A DNA stretch of 64,000 nt from Sphingopyxis sp. RIFCSPHIGHO2_12_FULL_65_19 (GTDB lineage: Bacteria > Pseudomonadota > Alphaproteobacteria > Sphingomonadales > Sphingomonadaceae), in contig NZ_MIAM01000064.1 of the NCBI RefSeq assembly GCF_001830555.1, positions 1 through 64,000 of the forward strand, given 5' to 3'. The notes beneath the pieces were generated by a model that was given only the letters and a program-made list of their open reading frames with translations, searched no databases and was not told the DNA's origin. The stretch's first letter is position 1, and each line of letters opens with the position of its first letter. Made by a program: the position numbers and the translations under genes. Below are positions 1 through 8,730 of this stretch, piece after piece.

Positions 1-2574
1 GTGCTGGAGCGCGAATTCCCAGCCGTTGATCGATGCCTTCTGGTCGCTGTTGATCGGCGTCGTAATCTCGAAATTGACCAGCGGATCGCCCGGTGCAGCA
101 TTGATGATATTGCCCGTCACCGTGTCGGGGAATGTCGTGATGATATACTGCCGGATGTCGGCCACCGTCGCATCCGCGCCAAGCGCAGCGATTGCAGCAT
201 TCCAGCGCGGCCCGTTTACCGGCGTCGTCAGCCCGAATGCGCTGGAGTCGATGCGGGTTGAAGATATGAAATTGCTCACATCCTTGTGGAAATACCCGAC
301 CGACACATAGCTGTCGCGCCCGTAATACCACTCCGCCGACAGGTCGATATTCTTCGACTTGTATGGGATCAGCCCCGGATTGCCCTGCGCGCCCGTGCCG
401 CCGCCGACGCGGAACAAGGTGTCGATCGTGCGTCCGCCCTGCATACTGGCATAGTCGGGGCGCGTAATCGTGTGACTATATGATGCCCGCAGCTTGACGT
501 CCTCCATCGGGGACATGTCGAAGTCGAATGCGGGCAGCCAATTGTCGTAGGACCCCTTGAAGCGCGTGAAATCGCTTTCGTTTGAAAAGACCACGTTGAA
601 TTCATTGTCGCCGATCCAGCGGGTCGTGGTGGGTACGGGCACCAAGGCCGCCGACGAAATATCGGTGGTCTCATACCGGATACCCGCCCGGAAGTGCGCC
701 GGATTCTGGAACAGGTCGAACACCGTGCCGACTTGCAGATAGGGCGCAAGCGTCTTTTCAGAAATACGCCGATCGGTGTTGAAATTGGCAAGGCAAGTGC
801 CTGGCTGCGCCGATCCCGTCGCCGGATTGCTGCACGTCTGGAAATTCTGTTCGACCAGATCGGCCATCCGCTCGAAATCGAAGGTATAAAAGCTCTGGAT
901 CATCCCGTCGCGGGCAAGCCCCGGGAATTTGTCCGGCAGCGTCACGAGCGAGAAGATATCGTCGGGGATGCTCGACGCCGGACCGGCGCCGCCCCAGGTA
1001 TCGTCGTTCTGGATCGTGCCGAACGCCGAACGCACCTTGCTGTCGACATAAGATACGCCGAAATCGATGCTGTCCAGAAAGCCGCCATCATGGTCATATT
1101 GGCCGCGCAACTGCACCTGGTTGATCCGGTTGCGGAAGAATGCGTTGCGGAACGCGTTGCCGGTCGGGGTGATCAGCGACGTGTCCAGCGGGTCGATACC
1201 CGGATACATGCCATAGGAAATGATCGGCAGGTCGTTCTCGAAGTTGATCGTCTGATTCTGGACGCCGAAGACCGCGTTGCCCAGCGACATGCTCGACCCG
1301 AAGCGGTTGACCGGATTAACCTCTGCCGTCGAATGATGACCATCGAGCTCGAATGTGACGCCGCCCGGCCCCTGCCATTCCAGATTGACGCCGATCGAGT
1401 TGTTTTCGGCGCGGTTCTCGGTCAGCGCGCCGCTATACGAAAGATCCTTGCCGCCATAGAGCGCATTGGGACCGGGGACCCCGGTGGGTGCCGCAAAGCG
1501 TTCGCTGTAGAACAGCGGGCCGGCAACGGGGCCATCGGTCCAGGCGCTCGACGTGTCTTCATGGTTGAACCACACGCCGACATTGCTGTTGCGCGTTTCG
1601 ACGGTGTTGCGCGAATAGATATAGTCGACCGTCGCGGTGAACGCGTCGCTCGGACGGAATTGTAGAACCGCCTGCCCGTTGATGCGCTCGCGATTGACAT
1701 CGTTAAGGTCGTAGGACGCGTTCTGCGGGACCTGATACACATCGGTCGGGTCGGGCCGGTTGGTGATGTTGGCAGCGCGCGGAGTCCCCGGCTGCGCCAG
1801 CGAACCCCAATTGTTTTCGCTGCCCAGATAACCGTCGCGCCAGCCGACATTCGCGGTGTTCGTGCTCGACTTGCGCTTCTGGTATGACCCCGCAACCATG
1901 ATACCGATCGTGTCGTCGGCAAAGGTGGTGCTAAAAATGCCCGACACTTCGGGAGTAATCGGATTGCCTTGGTTCCGCGACGAGTCATACACGCCCTTGA
2001 CCGACAGGCTGCCGCGCATGCCCGGATTGTCGAGAGGGCGCGGCGTGCGGATGTTGATCGACGATCCGATGCCGCCCGACTCGATCGTCGCACGGCCGCT
2101 CTTGTAAACCTCGACCGACGCAATGCCTTCGGACGCCAGGTTGGCAAAGTCGAAAGAGCGCGACGAGGGCGCGCCGTCGCCGCCACCGATCAGCGCGGTC
2201 GGCATTTGGCGGCCGTTGACGGTGACCAGGTTGAATTCGGGACCGAAGCCGCGGACGGTCACGAGCGAGCCTTCGCCGTTCGAGCGGTCGATCGACACGC
2301 CGGTGATGCGTTGAAGCGATTCGGCGAGGTTGGTGTCGGGGAATTTGCCTATGTCTTCGGCCGAAATCGCATCGACGACGCCTTGCGCCTCGCGCTTGAT
2401 GTCGGCGGACGCGGCAAGGCTGGCCCGGATGCCGGTCACGACAATCTCGTCGCCATTCACCTCGTCGGCCGGCGGCGCATCCTGCGCAATCGCCGTCTGC
2501 GCCGCGCCCATCAAGGACAGCGCCGACGTTCCCACCAGAAATTTGGCAAGCCAGTATTTTTGAGACGCCCGCAT
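1..2574 (-). CDS. TonB-dependent receptor, 3' end outside window
   Basis: Outer-membrane active transporter for a large substrate, energised by TonB-ExbBD. 858 codons are visible without a stop, so the C-terminal end of the barrel lies left of base 1. The ATG at 2574 follows a GGGAGGA Shine-Dalgarno. Residues 1-30 form a signal peptide ending AQTAIA, residues 43-48 (EIVVTG) are a TonB-box-like segment, and the plug follows (VVDAISAEDIGKFPD, ITGVSIDR, VRGFGPEFN). The barrel region is rich in aromatic-ended strands. The plug matches the large Caulobacter/sphingomonad receptor family (usually 900-1000 aa), many of which import oligosaccharides. The substrate cannot be named here. A likely LacI-type operator lies in the promoter. 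Confidence 0.93.
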   Translation of the reverse strand, partial: MRASQKYWLAKFLVGTSALSLMGAAQTAIAQDAPPADEVNGDEIVVTGIRASLAASADIKREAQGVVDAISAEDIGKFPDTNLAESLQRITGVSIDRSNGEGSLVTVRGFGPEFNLVTVNGRQMPTALIGGGDGAPSSRSFDFANLASEGIASVEVYKSGRATIESGGIGSSINIRTPRPLDNPGMRGSLSVKGVYDSSRNQGNPITPEVSGIFSTTFADDTIGIMVAGSYQKRKSSTNTANVGWRDGYLGSENNWGSLAQPGTPRAANITNRPDPTDVYQVPQNASYDLNDVNRERINGQAVLQFRPSDAFTATVDYIYSRNTVETRNSNVGVWFNHEDTSSAWTDGPVAGPLFYSERFAAPTGVPGPNALYGGKDLSYSGALTENRAENNSIGVNLEWQGPGGVTFELDGHHSTAEVNPVNRFGSSMSLGNAVFGVQNQTINFENDLPIISYGMYPGIDPLDTSLITPTGNAFRNAFFRNRINQVQLRGQYDHDGGFLDSIDFGVSYVDSKVRSAFGTIQNDDTWGGAGPASSIPDDIFSLVTLPDKFPGLARDGMIQSFYTFDFERMADLVEQNFQTCSNPATGSAQPGTCLANFNTDRRISEKTLAPYLQVGTVFDLFQNPAHFRAGIRYETTDISSAALVPVPTTTRWIGDNEFNVVFSNESDFTRFKGSYDNWLPAFDFDMSPMEDVKLRASYSHTITRPDYASMQGGRTIDTLFRVGGGTGAQGNPGLIPYKSKNIDLSAEWYYGRDSYVSVGYFHKDVSNFISSTRIDSSAFGLTTPVNGPRWNAAIAALGADATVADIRQYIITTFPDTVTGNIINAAPGDPLVNFEITTPINSDQKASINGWEFALQH

Positions 2575-2631
2575 CCCTATTCCTCCCAAATAGCCGCTCT
2601 TTTGCTGGCGGCATTCCCGTTATGTGAACGT

Positions 2632-2660
2632 TATCTAAATGGGAACGTTCTCATTGTCAA
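2632..2660 (-). promoter_or_regulatory. TonB receptor promoter with palindromic operator in the spacer
   Basis: Read on the minus strand, a perfect TTGACA (2660-2655) is followed by a 17-nt spacer and a weak -10, TAGATA (2637-2632). Bases 2639-2654, ATGGGAACGTTCTCAT, form a 16-bp palindrome with one mismatched pair, centred on CG, and fill 16 of the 17 spacer bases. A weaker half-matching AACGTT site is centred 17 bp further downstream (2629/2630). A central-CG palindrome is typical of LacI-family operators. No regulator gene lies in the window, so the regulator is inferred. Confidence 0.6.
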
Positions 2661-2742
2661 CGCATCGGCTGTGGCATTTGGGTCACAATATGACAGATTT
2701 ATGCCGCAAACGTATGCAGAATGAACGACGCTCGCGCGGGTG

Positions 2743-3633
2743 TCAGCGGCTCCAGCGCGCAAAAATGGCGGTGGGAAGCAGCAGTCCCCGCGCCTCTTCG
2801 CGGACCACTAACTCACCGCACTCGACCCTGCCCGGCAGGTCGGCAAACAGCTGCGCCAGAAGCTCCCCGATCGCGAGTGCCGACATGCGCACCGCATAGA
2901 CTGTCAGGAACAGCGCACGACTGTCGGCGTCGAGCAATTGGCGGCAGTCGGCGAGCAGCGGCCCAAGCCCCTCCTCAATCTGCCAGCGTTCGCCGCCGGG
3001 CCCGCGGCCGAACTTCGGCGGGTCGAGCAGGATCGCATCGTAGCGCCGCTCGCGCCGCACCTCGCGCGCTGTGAATTTGCCCGCATCATCGACGATCCAG
3101 CGCACCGGCTTGTCAGCCATGCCCGCGAGGTCGGCGTTCTCGCGCGCCTGCCCCACCGACTTTTTCGACGCATCGACATGCGTGACCGACGCGCCTGCGG
3201 CGGCAAGCGCCTGGCTGCCCACGCCGGTATAGCCGAACAGGTTCAGGAACGCCGGGTCCGCCTTGTCGGCGATCTGGCTGCGCAGCCAATCCCACACCGG
3301 TGCCATGTCGGGAAAAAAGCCCAGGTGCCGAAACGGCGTGCATTGGGCGGTGAAGCGCGTTTCGCGCCAGCCCAGCGGCCAGCCCTCGGCGGGAACGGGC
3401 TTGTTGTAATACCAGCGGCCACCGCCATCATCGTCCGACGCCGGGATAAATTCGCCATCGGCCTTTTCCCATTCGCCGGCGGGCAGCGCGGGCGCCCACA
3501 TCGCCTGCGGTTCGGGGCGGATGAAGCGAAAGCGGCCATAGCGTTCCAGCTTGCGCCCGTTTCCGCTGTCGACCAGCCCATAATCGTCCCACGCTTCGCC
3601 GACGAGCGTGACCAGAGGCAGCAAATCAGCCAC
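2743..3633 (-). CDS. class I SAM-dependent methyltransferase (RlmI-like)
   Basis: Predicted S-adenosylmethionine-dependent methyltransferase resembling the catalytic half of 23S rRNA m5C methyltransferases. Motif I is NLFGYTGVGSQALAAAGA, the acidic ribose-binding position follows in VTHVDASKK, and motif IV is LLDPPKFGRG. No PUA domain is present. The start is unclear: GTG at 3633 overlaps the thrC stop by 8 nt and has GGAAG six bases upstream, so I prefer it. TTG at 3654 gives a 7-residue longer form without a convincing ribosome site. No early ATG exists. The gene is co-directional with and coupled to thrC. Its substrate (rRNA or other) is not certain. Confidence 0.85.
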   Translation of the reverse strand: MADLLPLVTLVGEAWDDYGLVDSGNGRKLERYGRFRFIRPEPQAMWAPALPAGEWEKADGEFIPASDDDGGGRWYYNKPVPAEGWPLGWRETRFTAQCTPFRHLGFFPDMAPVWDWLRSQIADKADPAFLNLFGYTGVGSQALAAAGASVTHVDASKKSVGQARENADLAGMADKPVRWIVDDAGKFTAREVRRERRYDAILLDPPKFGRGPGGERWQIEEGLGPLLADCRQLLDADSRALFLTVYAVRMSALAIGELLAQLFADLPGRVECGELVVREEARGLLLPTAIFARWSR

Positions 3634-5023
3634 GCGCGGCTTCCGCAAGGACAAAGGCTTTTACCGCGTCATAGTCGCCCGGCAGGCGGGTATAGCGTTC
3701 CTCGCGGTCGAACAGGTTGCCGAGGCGCGCGGGCAGCGGCGGCCGCACGCCCGTCGCGCGCTCGACCGCTTCGCGGAACTTCGCCGGATGCGCCGTCGCG
3801 AGCGTGACGACGGGGATGTCGGCGTCGATTTCGAGCGCGCGTGCGGCCGCAAGGCCGACGGCGCTGTGCGGATCGATGATCTGCCCGCCATGCTCCTGCG
3901 CCCAGCGCAGCGCGAGCGCCATCGCGTCGCCGTCGATGCTCGCGCTGGAAAACAGGTCGCGCGCGCCGGCCAGCATGTCGGCGGGGATCGTCATCGCGCG
4001 GTTCGTGTCGAACTCGCCCATCATGCCAGTGATCGCGTCGCCGTCGCGCCCCGCAAGGTCGAACAGCAGGCGTTCAAAATTGCTGCTGACCTGGATGTCC
4101 ATGCTCGGTGTCGCGGTCGGCGTGACCGTGCCCGCGCTATAGTCGCCGCTGGTCAGCGCGCGGTGAAGGATGTCGTTGACGTTGGTCGCGACCACAAGCC
4201 TTGCGATAGGAAGGCCCATTTGCGCCGCGACATAGCCTGCGAACACATCGCCGAAATTGCCCGTCGGCACCGAAAAGGCGACCGGGCGGTCAGGACCGCC
4301 AAGCCGGACCGCGGCATAGAAATAATAGACGACCTGCGCCATCAGCCGCGCCCAGTTGATGCTGTTCACCGCCGACAGATTGACCTGGCCGCGCGCCTCT
4401 TGGTCGTCGAACAGCCGCTTCACCATCGCCTGCGCATCGTCGAAGCTGCCGTCGATGGCGATATTGTGGACGTTGGGCGCCAGCACCGTCGTCATCTGGC
4501 GGCGCTGGACGTCGCTGACGCGGCCCTCGGGATGCAGCATGAAAATCTGGATATGCTCGCGGCCTGCGACCGCTTCGATCGCTGCCGATCCGGTATCGCC
4601 CGACGTCGCGCCGACGATCATGATGTTCGTATCGCCGCCGGCAAGAAATTTCTCGAACAATTGCCCCAGCAATTGCAACGCGACGTCCTTGAACGCCAGC
4701 GTCGGGCCGTGGAACAGTTCGAGCAGCCAGTGGCGATGATCGAGCTGGACAAGCGGGGTCACGGCATCATGGCTGAAACGGCCATAGGCGGCGCGGCAAA
4801 GCTCGCGCAGCTCATCCTCGGCCAGCACCCCCTCAACGAAGGGCCGCATGATCCGCACCGCGGTTTCGGCATAGTCGAGCCCAGCGAGCGCGCGGATATC
4901 CTCAACCGTCATCTGCGGCCATTTCGACGGCACATAAAGGCCGCCGTCGCTGGCAAGGCCCGCAAGGGTTGCGGCACGAAAGTCGAGGGTCGGCGCGGAG
5001 CCGCGGGTGCTGATATAGTCCAT
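3626..5023 (-). CDS. thrC: threonine synthase
   Basis: Pyridoxal-phosphate enzyme converting O-phosphohomoserine to threonine, the last step of threonine synthesis. At 465 aa it has the length of the long gamma/alpha-type enzyme. It begins MDYISTRG, a typical N-terminus. The PLP lysine is K112 in HGPTLAFKDVALQ, and the phosphate-binding region includes GATSGDTGSAAIE and SVPTGNFGDVFAGY. It sits just downstream of SURF1 at the end of the cox cluster and overlaps the following methyltransferase, so it is probably co-transcribed with both. Confidence 0.97.
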   Translation of the reverse strand: MDYISTRGSAPTLDFRAATLAGLASDGGLYVPSKWPQMTVEDIRALAGLDYAETAVRIMRPFVEGVLAEDELRELCRAAYGRFSHDAVTPLVQLDHRHWLLELFHGPTLAFKDVALQLLGQLFEKFLAGGDTNIMIVGATSGDTGSAAIEAVAGREHIQIFMLHPEGRVSDVQRRQMTTVLAPNVHNIAIDGSFDDAQAMVKRLFDDQEARGQVNLSAVNSINWARLMAQVVYYFYAAVRLGGPDRPVAFSVPTGNFGDVFAGYVAAQMGLPIARLVVATNVNDILHRALTSGDYSAGTVTPTATPSMDIQVSSNFERLLFDLAGRDGDAITGMMGEFDTNRAMTIPADMLAGARDLFSSASIDGDAMALALRWAQEHGGQIIDPHSAVGLAAARALEIDADIPVVTLATAHPAKFREAVERATGVRPPLPARLGNLFDREERYTRLPGDYDAVKAFVLAEAARG

Positions 5024-5050
5024 GACGCAAATGCGCCTAGCGGTGGAGGC

Positions 5051-5704
5051 TCACGGCCGCAAGCGGCGACGGACCGCCAATATATAGATGACGAGCGCCG
5101 CGGCGGCGAACAGGAACCATTGCACCGCATAGGCAAAATGGTTGTTCGGCGTGTCGTCGGCCGATGGCACCGCGCTGGCACGCAGCCCGGCGACGGGCAC
5201 GTCGGCGACGAGCATCGCGCGCGCAGGGACCGCCTTGTCCATCGCGCGCTCCATCACGGTCGGCTGTTCGGGGCCGGGCACGATCGTTCCTTGCACCGTC
5301 CCGCCGCTCCATTTGGGCGGCGTGAAACCGTCACCGATCCCGACATCGACCAGCACCCCCGGCCCCTCCGCGCCCGTCCGGCAATCGGCGATCATGCGGA
5401 TGCCCGACTTGCCCCGGCGATCGGTGCCGCTGCGCTGGTCCCAGCGCACGGGTTCAAGGCAGACGACGCTGCTCTTGCGGTAAAGAAAATTCTCGGAAAC
5501 GGGAGGCAGTTCGGGATAGGCGACCGTAGCCGACATCGCCATATTGCGCTGGAACAGCGCGATCAGCGCCTCTTTCTCCGCCTTGCGCTGGAGCTGCCAG
5601 ACCCCGAGCGCAACCATGACCGCCACTGCGACGAGCACGAGCAGCGTCGGGATCAGCGGCCAGCCGCGTGTGGGTTCGGTTGCCGGTACGGAGGATTCAG
5701 TCAT
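5051..5704 (-). CDS. SURF1 family cytochrome oxidase assembly protein
   Basis: Inner-membrane assembly factor thought to help heme A insertion into subunit I of the aa3 oxidase. 217 aa with the usual SURF1 plan: an N-terminal membrane segment (WPLIPTLLVLVAVAVMVALGVWQLQRK), a periplasmic domain, and a C-terminal membrane segment after NNHFAYAVQWFLFA, the family's C-terminal signature. The ATG at 5704 overlaps the stop of the DUF983 gene by 8 nt (ATGACTGA). A longer reading from 5785 would lie inside DUF983 and is unlikely. Confidence 0.9.
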   Translation of the reverse strand: MTESSVPATEPTRGWPLIPTLLVLVAVAVMVALGVWQLQRKAEKEALIALFQRNMAMSATVAYPELPPVSENFLYRKSSVVCLEPVRWDQRSGTDRRGKSGIRMIADCRTGAEGPGVLVDVGIGDGFTPPKWSGGTVQGTIVPGPEQPTVMERAMDKAVPARAMLVADVPVAGLRASAVPSADDTPNNHFAYAVQWFLFAAAALVIYILAVRRRLRP

Positions 5705-6089
5705 CCGTGTCCACCTTGCGACCCTCGGCCGCCTGACGCTGATGTTCGCTCGCCAGCAAGGCACCCTTGCCGACGCGCAGGCCATAGACGACCGCCGCGG
5801 CGGTCAGCGGAACCCACAGGATGATATGCACCCAGATCGGCGGCCGCACCAACGCGTCGAGGGTGAGCGCGATCGCGATGAGCAGCGCCCCGATGATCAG
5901 AGTAAGAAAGGCCGCGGGGCCATCGCCGACATTGTAGCGACTGTAATCGAGCGAACAGACGCGGCACCGCGCCTCGAACTTTACCGCCCCGTCGAAAAGG
6001 GTCGACGCACCGCATTCGGGGCAGAGACCAAAAAGGGCAGCGCGCCAGACTGGCGGCTGCCCCTTTTGAATATGGTCGCCAGTCGGCAA
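5697..6089 (-). CDS. DUF983 membrane protein with zinc-ribbon-like cysteines
   Basis: Small membrane protein found in cytochrome oxidase clusters of alphaproteobacteria, role undefined. Two CxxC pairs (LCPECG and CRVC) precede two hydrophobic segments (AAFLTLIIGALLIAIALTL and IWVHIILWVPLTAAAVVYGL). A TTG start at 6089 lies one base after the ctaE stop and gives 130 aa, normal for the family. An ATG at 6131 would add 14 residues inside ctaE and has no ribosome site. It is coupled to SURF1 downstream. Confidence 0.82.
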   Translation of the reverse strand: MPTGDHIQKGQPPVWRAALFGLCPECGASTLFDGAVKFEARCRVCSLDYSRYNVGDGPAAFLTLIIGALLIAIALTLDALVRPPIWVHIILWVPLTAAAVVYGLRVGKGALLASEHQRQAAEGRKVDTDD

Positions 6090-6090
6090 T

Positions 6091-6966
6091 TTAGTGCGCG
6101 GCGACCGGCGCGCCCCAGCCGCCCCAGACATAGACGATGATGAAGAGGAACAGCCACACGACGTCGACGAAGTGCCAATACCAGGCCGCCGCCTCGAAAC
6201 CGAAATGTTGGGTCGGGGTAAAGTGGCCCTTGTAGGTCCGCGCCAGGCAGACGATCAGGAAGATCGTGCCGACAAGCACGTGAAAACCGTGGAAGCCGGT
6301 CGCCATGTAGAAAGCCGAGCTGTAGTTGCTCTGCCCGAAGCCCCACGGGGCGTGGGCATATTCATAAGCCTGGATCATCGAAAAGATGACGCCGAGGATG
6401 ATCGTCAGCCACAGGCCCTTCTTCAACCCTTCGCGGTCGCCGTGGATCAGCGAATGGTGCGCCCAGGTGATCGTGGTGCCCGAGCAAAGCAGGATCAGCG
6501 TGTTGAGCAGCGGCAGCGAGAAAGGGTCGATGACTTCGATGCCCTTCGGCGGCCACATGGCGATCGCGTCGGCGCCCTCCTGTCCGAACAGCGACGTGAC
6601 CGCGCCTTCGGCATATTCGATCGGAACCGGGAACAGCGAGAAGTCGAACCACGCCCAGAACCAGCCCACGAAGAACATCACTTCCGATGCGATGAACAGG
6701 ATCATGCCGTAACGCAGGTGCAGCTGGACAACCGGAGTGTGGTCACCGGCATGGGCTTCGTTGATGACATCCGACCACCAGCTGAAGAAGGTCGCGATGA
6801 CGCCCATGAAGCCGAGGCCAAGGACCCATTTGCCGATGCCGCCGAAATAGTCGTCGTGCATTGCCATGACGAGCCCGAAGAACATCACACAGGCAGCAAC
6901 CGAGCCGATGAGCGGCCAGACGCTGGGATTTACGAGGTGGTAGTCATGATGTTTCGCACCGGACAT
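6091..6966 (-). CDS. ctaE: cytochrome c oxidase subunit III
   Basis: Core membrane subunit of the aa3-type oxidase. It begins MSGAKHHDYHLVNPSVWP, the expected N-terminus. Conserved segments include FFSWWSDVINEA, RYGMILFIASEVMFFVGWFW, TTITWAHHSLIHGDR, GFHGFHVLVGT and AAAWYWHFVDVVWLFLF. ATG at 6966 gives 291 aa. ATGs at 7014 and 7011 would add a short polar extension unlike the family. It lies downstream of ctaG in the cox operon. Confidence 0.96.
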   Translation of the reverse strand: MSGAKHHDYHLVNPSVWPLIGSVAACVMFFGLVMAMHDDYFGGIGKWVLGLGFMGVIATFFSWWSDVINEAHAGDHTPVVQLHLRYGMILFIASEVMFFVGWFWAWFDFSLFPVPIEYAEGAVTSLFGQEGADAIAMWPPKGIEVIDPFSLPLLNTLILLCSGTTITWAHHSLIHGDREGLKKGLWLTIILGVIFSMIQAYEYAHAPWGFGQSNYSSAFYMATGFHGFHVLVGTIFLIVCLARTYKGHFTPTQHFGFEAAAWYWHFVDVVWLFLFIIVYVWGGWGAPVAAH

Positions 6967-7046
6967 GGCGTTTTTCCCGTTTTTAGCAGCCCCAGCATGA
7001 CGATTCCCCATCATCTGCCGGTCTTGTTAGACTCTTGTTGGCGGCC

Positions 7047-7616
7047 TTAGCTCGCCTTTTTACCCCCGTCTACCGCATCTACAGGGTGGAAGGTGTAGCT
7101 CAGGGTGATTTCCTGCACGTCGCGCGCGTCGGGATCGTCCATGATCTTGGGATCGACGAAGAACAACACCGGCATACGCATCTGCTGCCCCGGCTCCAGC
7201 CGCTGTTCGGTGAAGCAGAAGCACTGAATCTTGGTAAAATATTTGCCCGCCTGATCGGGGGTCACATTGAAGCTCGCCGTCCCGACAACCGGGCGCGCAG
7301 AATTATTCTCGGCGATAAAGATCGCCATGTCGCGCGCGCCGACGCTGACCGTGTCGCGCGGGTGTTCGGGATAGAATTTCCACGGCAGGTTCGGTGAGAC
7401 ATTGGCGTCGAAACGGACCGAAATCGTCTGGCTCAATATCTCGGGCTCGGCCGCGGCGGCGACCGGATCGTAACGCTGGGTGGTGCCACCAAAGCCTGTG
7501 ACACGGCAGAACAGGTCGTAAAGCGGCACCGCGGCAAAGCCAAGGCCCGTCATCGCGACCGCAATCAGCGCCGCAAAGCTTGCTGTCCTTGCGTTCGGAG
7601 ACAAGCGCCCGATCAT
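7047..7616 (-). CDS. ctaG: cytochrome c oxidase assembly protein CtaG (Cox11 type)
   Basis: Copper chaperone that delivers Cu to the CuB site of subunit I. One N-terminal membrane anchor (TASFAALIAVAMTGLGFAAVPLYDLFC) is followed by a periplasmic immunoglobulin-like domain with the copper motif KIQCFCFTEQRL and then MPVLFFVDP. ATG at 7616 gives 189 aa and overlaps the upstream small gene's stop as ATGA, so translation is coupled. A reading from 7682 lies inside the upstream gene and is not favoured. Confidence 0.95.
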   Translation of the reverse strand: MIGRLSPNARTASFAALIAVAMTGLGFAAVPLYDLFCRVTGFGGTTQRYDPVAAAAEPEILSQTISVRFDANVSPNLPWKFYPEHPRDTVSVGARDMAIFIAENNSARPVVGTASFNVTPDQAGKYFTKIQCFCFTEQRLEPGQQMRMPVLFFVDPKIMDDPDARDVQEITLSYTFHPVDAVDGGKKAS

Positions 7617-7762
7617 GAGAAAATCTGCATCTTCGCAATGGTGATGAAGAAAAAGAGGATCGCCAGTGCACCCAGCATCCACGCCATCATGTTCGCGCGG
7701 CTGCGCTGACGGCGCCGATATTCGGCCTCGTCAAAGGGTTCGGGATTCGGTTTTTCGGTCAT
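7613..7762 (-). CDS. small cox-operon membrane protein (CoxF-like)
   Basis: A 49-aa protein with a polar N-terminus ([20 protein letters not shown]) and one C-terminal membrane helix ([21 protein letters not shown]). Both ends overlap neighbours by four bases (ATGA): its start overlaps the ctaB stop and its stop overlaps the ctaG start. Alphaproteobacterial cox operons carry a small gene at this position between ctaB and ctaG, called coxF in Bradyrhizobium. Its function is unknown, but the tight coupling argues strongly that it is real. Confidence 0.85.
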   Translation of the reverse strand: MTEKPNPEPFDEAEYRRRQRSRANMMAWMLGALAILFFFITIAKMQIFS

Positions 7763-8670
7763 AGCGGCCACCAATGGTCGGCAACGACAGCGCCGAACAA
7801 TATGAAAAGATAGGCGATCGAATAAGCGAACAGGCGCTTTTCGGGTTGCATCAGGTCGCCCTCGCCCGTCGTGCGCGTGCCGACCTGGATCGACAGCGCC
7901 ACGAACACCGCCGACAGGATCGCCGCGGTCCAGCCATAGAGCGCGCCGGTATAGCCCAGCGGCCAGGGCGCGATCGCCGCAGCAGCCATGATCAGCGCAT
8001 AGAGCAGGATCTGGCGCCGCGTCGATTTCTCGCCCGCGACCACCGGCATCATCGGGATGCCCGCCGCAGCATAATCCGAGCGAACGAACAGCGCCAGCGC
8101 CCAGAAATGCGGCGGCGTCCACAGGAAGATCAGCAGGAACAGCAGCACCGGCAACGGCGCGACCGCCCCCGTTGCGGCGACCCAGCCGATCAGCGGCGGA
8201 AAGGCGCCCGCCGCGCCGCCGATAACGATATTCTGCGGCGTCCGCGGCTTCAGCCACATCGTATAGACGAAAACGTAAAAGAGGATCGAAACGCCGAGCA
8301 GCAGCGTCGCCTGCCAGTTGGAGGCAAACAGCATCAGGAACAGCGAAAAGGCCGCCAGGCCGACGCCGAACTGCAACGCCGTCTGCGGATCGAGCCGCCC
8401 GGCGGGCAGCGGTCGGCCCGCGGTCCGCTTCATCTTGGCGTCGAGCCCCGCTTCATACCATTGGTTGAGCGCCCCCGAAGCCCCTGCCCCCAGCGCGATC
8501 GCGAGGATCGACGAGAAAGCAAGCACGGGCGGCACGTCACCCGGCGCCGCGAGCAGGCCGCACAGGGCGGTAAACACCACCAGCGACATCACGCGCGGCT
8601 TGGTCAGCGCGAACAGGTCGCGCCAATCGGCGGGAAGCGCCGTTTCGCCGTGGGTCAGGCTCTGCGCCAT
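7759..8670 (-). CDS. ctaB: protoheme IX farnesyltransferase (heme O synthase)
   Basis: Inner-membrane UbiA-family prenyltransferase that attaches a farnesyl group to heme B, making heme O, the precursor of heme A. 303 aa and strongly hydrophobic. It shows the family signature [17 protein letters not shown] near the N-terminus and the polyprenyl-diphosphate site [20 protein letters not shown] with its aspartate. It is separated from ctaD by a hairpin (8697-8721) and coupled to the small gene downstream. Confidence 0.97.
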   Translation of the reverse strand: MAQSLTHGETALPADWRDLFALTKPRVMSLVVFTALCGLLAAPGDVPPVLAFSSILAIALGAGASGALNQWYEAGLDAKMKRTAGRPLPAGRLDPQTALQFGVGLAAFSLFLMLFASNWQATLLLGVSILFYVFVYTMWLKPRTPQNIVIGGAAGAFPPLIGWVAATGAVAPLPVLLFLLIFLWTPPHFWALALFVRSDYAAAGIPMMPVVAGEKSTRRQILLYALIMAAAAIAPWPLGYTGALYGWTAAILSAVFVALSIQVGTRTTGEGDLMQPEKRLFAYSIAYLFILFGAVVADHWWPL

Positions 8671-8696
8671 ATTTACTCCGGCCCGAAAATCGTGCG

Positions 8697-8721
8697 CCCC
8701 CTGCCGTCAGGCAGCAGGGGG
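8697..8721 (-). terminator. intra-operon hairpin between ctaD and ctaB
   Basis: Perfect 8-bp arms CCCCCTGC (8697-8704) and GCAGGGGG (8714-8721) flank a 9-base loop, immediately after the ctaD stop. On the minus strand the stem is followed by CGCACGATTTTC, only a short T run, so it looks like a leaky terminator or an mRNA 3'-end stabiliser rather than a full stop. It would allow ctaC-ctaD to be made in excess of the assembly genes. Confidence 0.5.
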
Positions 8722-8730
8722 CAGCACAAA

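Noticed and set aside
3608-5824. A 738-codon plus-strand frame opposite thrC and SURF1.
   Set aside because: Antisense shadow of recognised genes, with no domain and no ribosome site.
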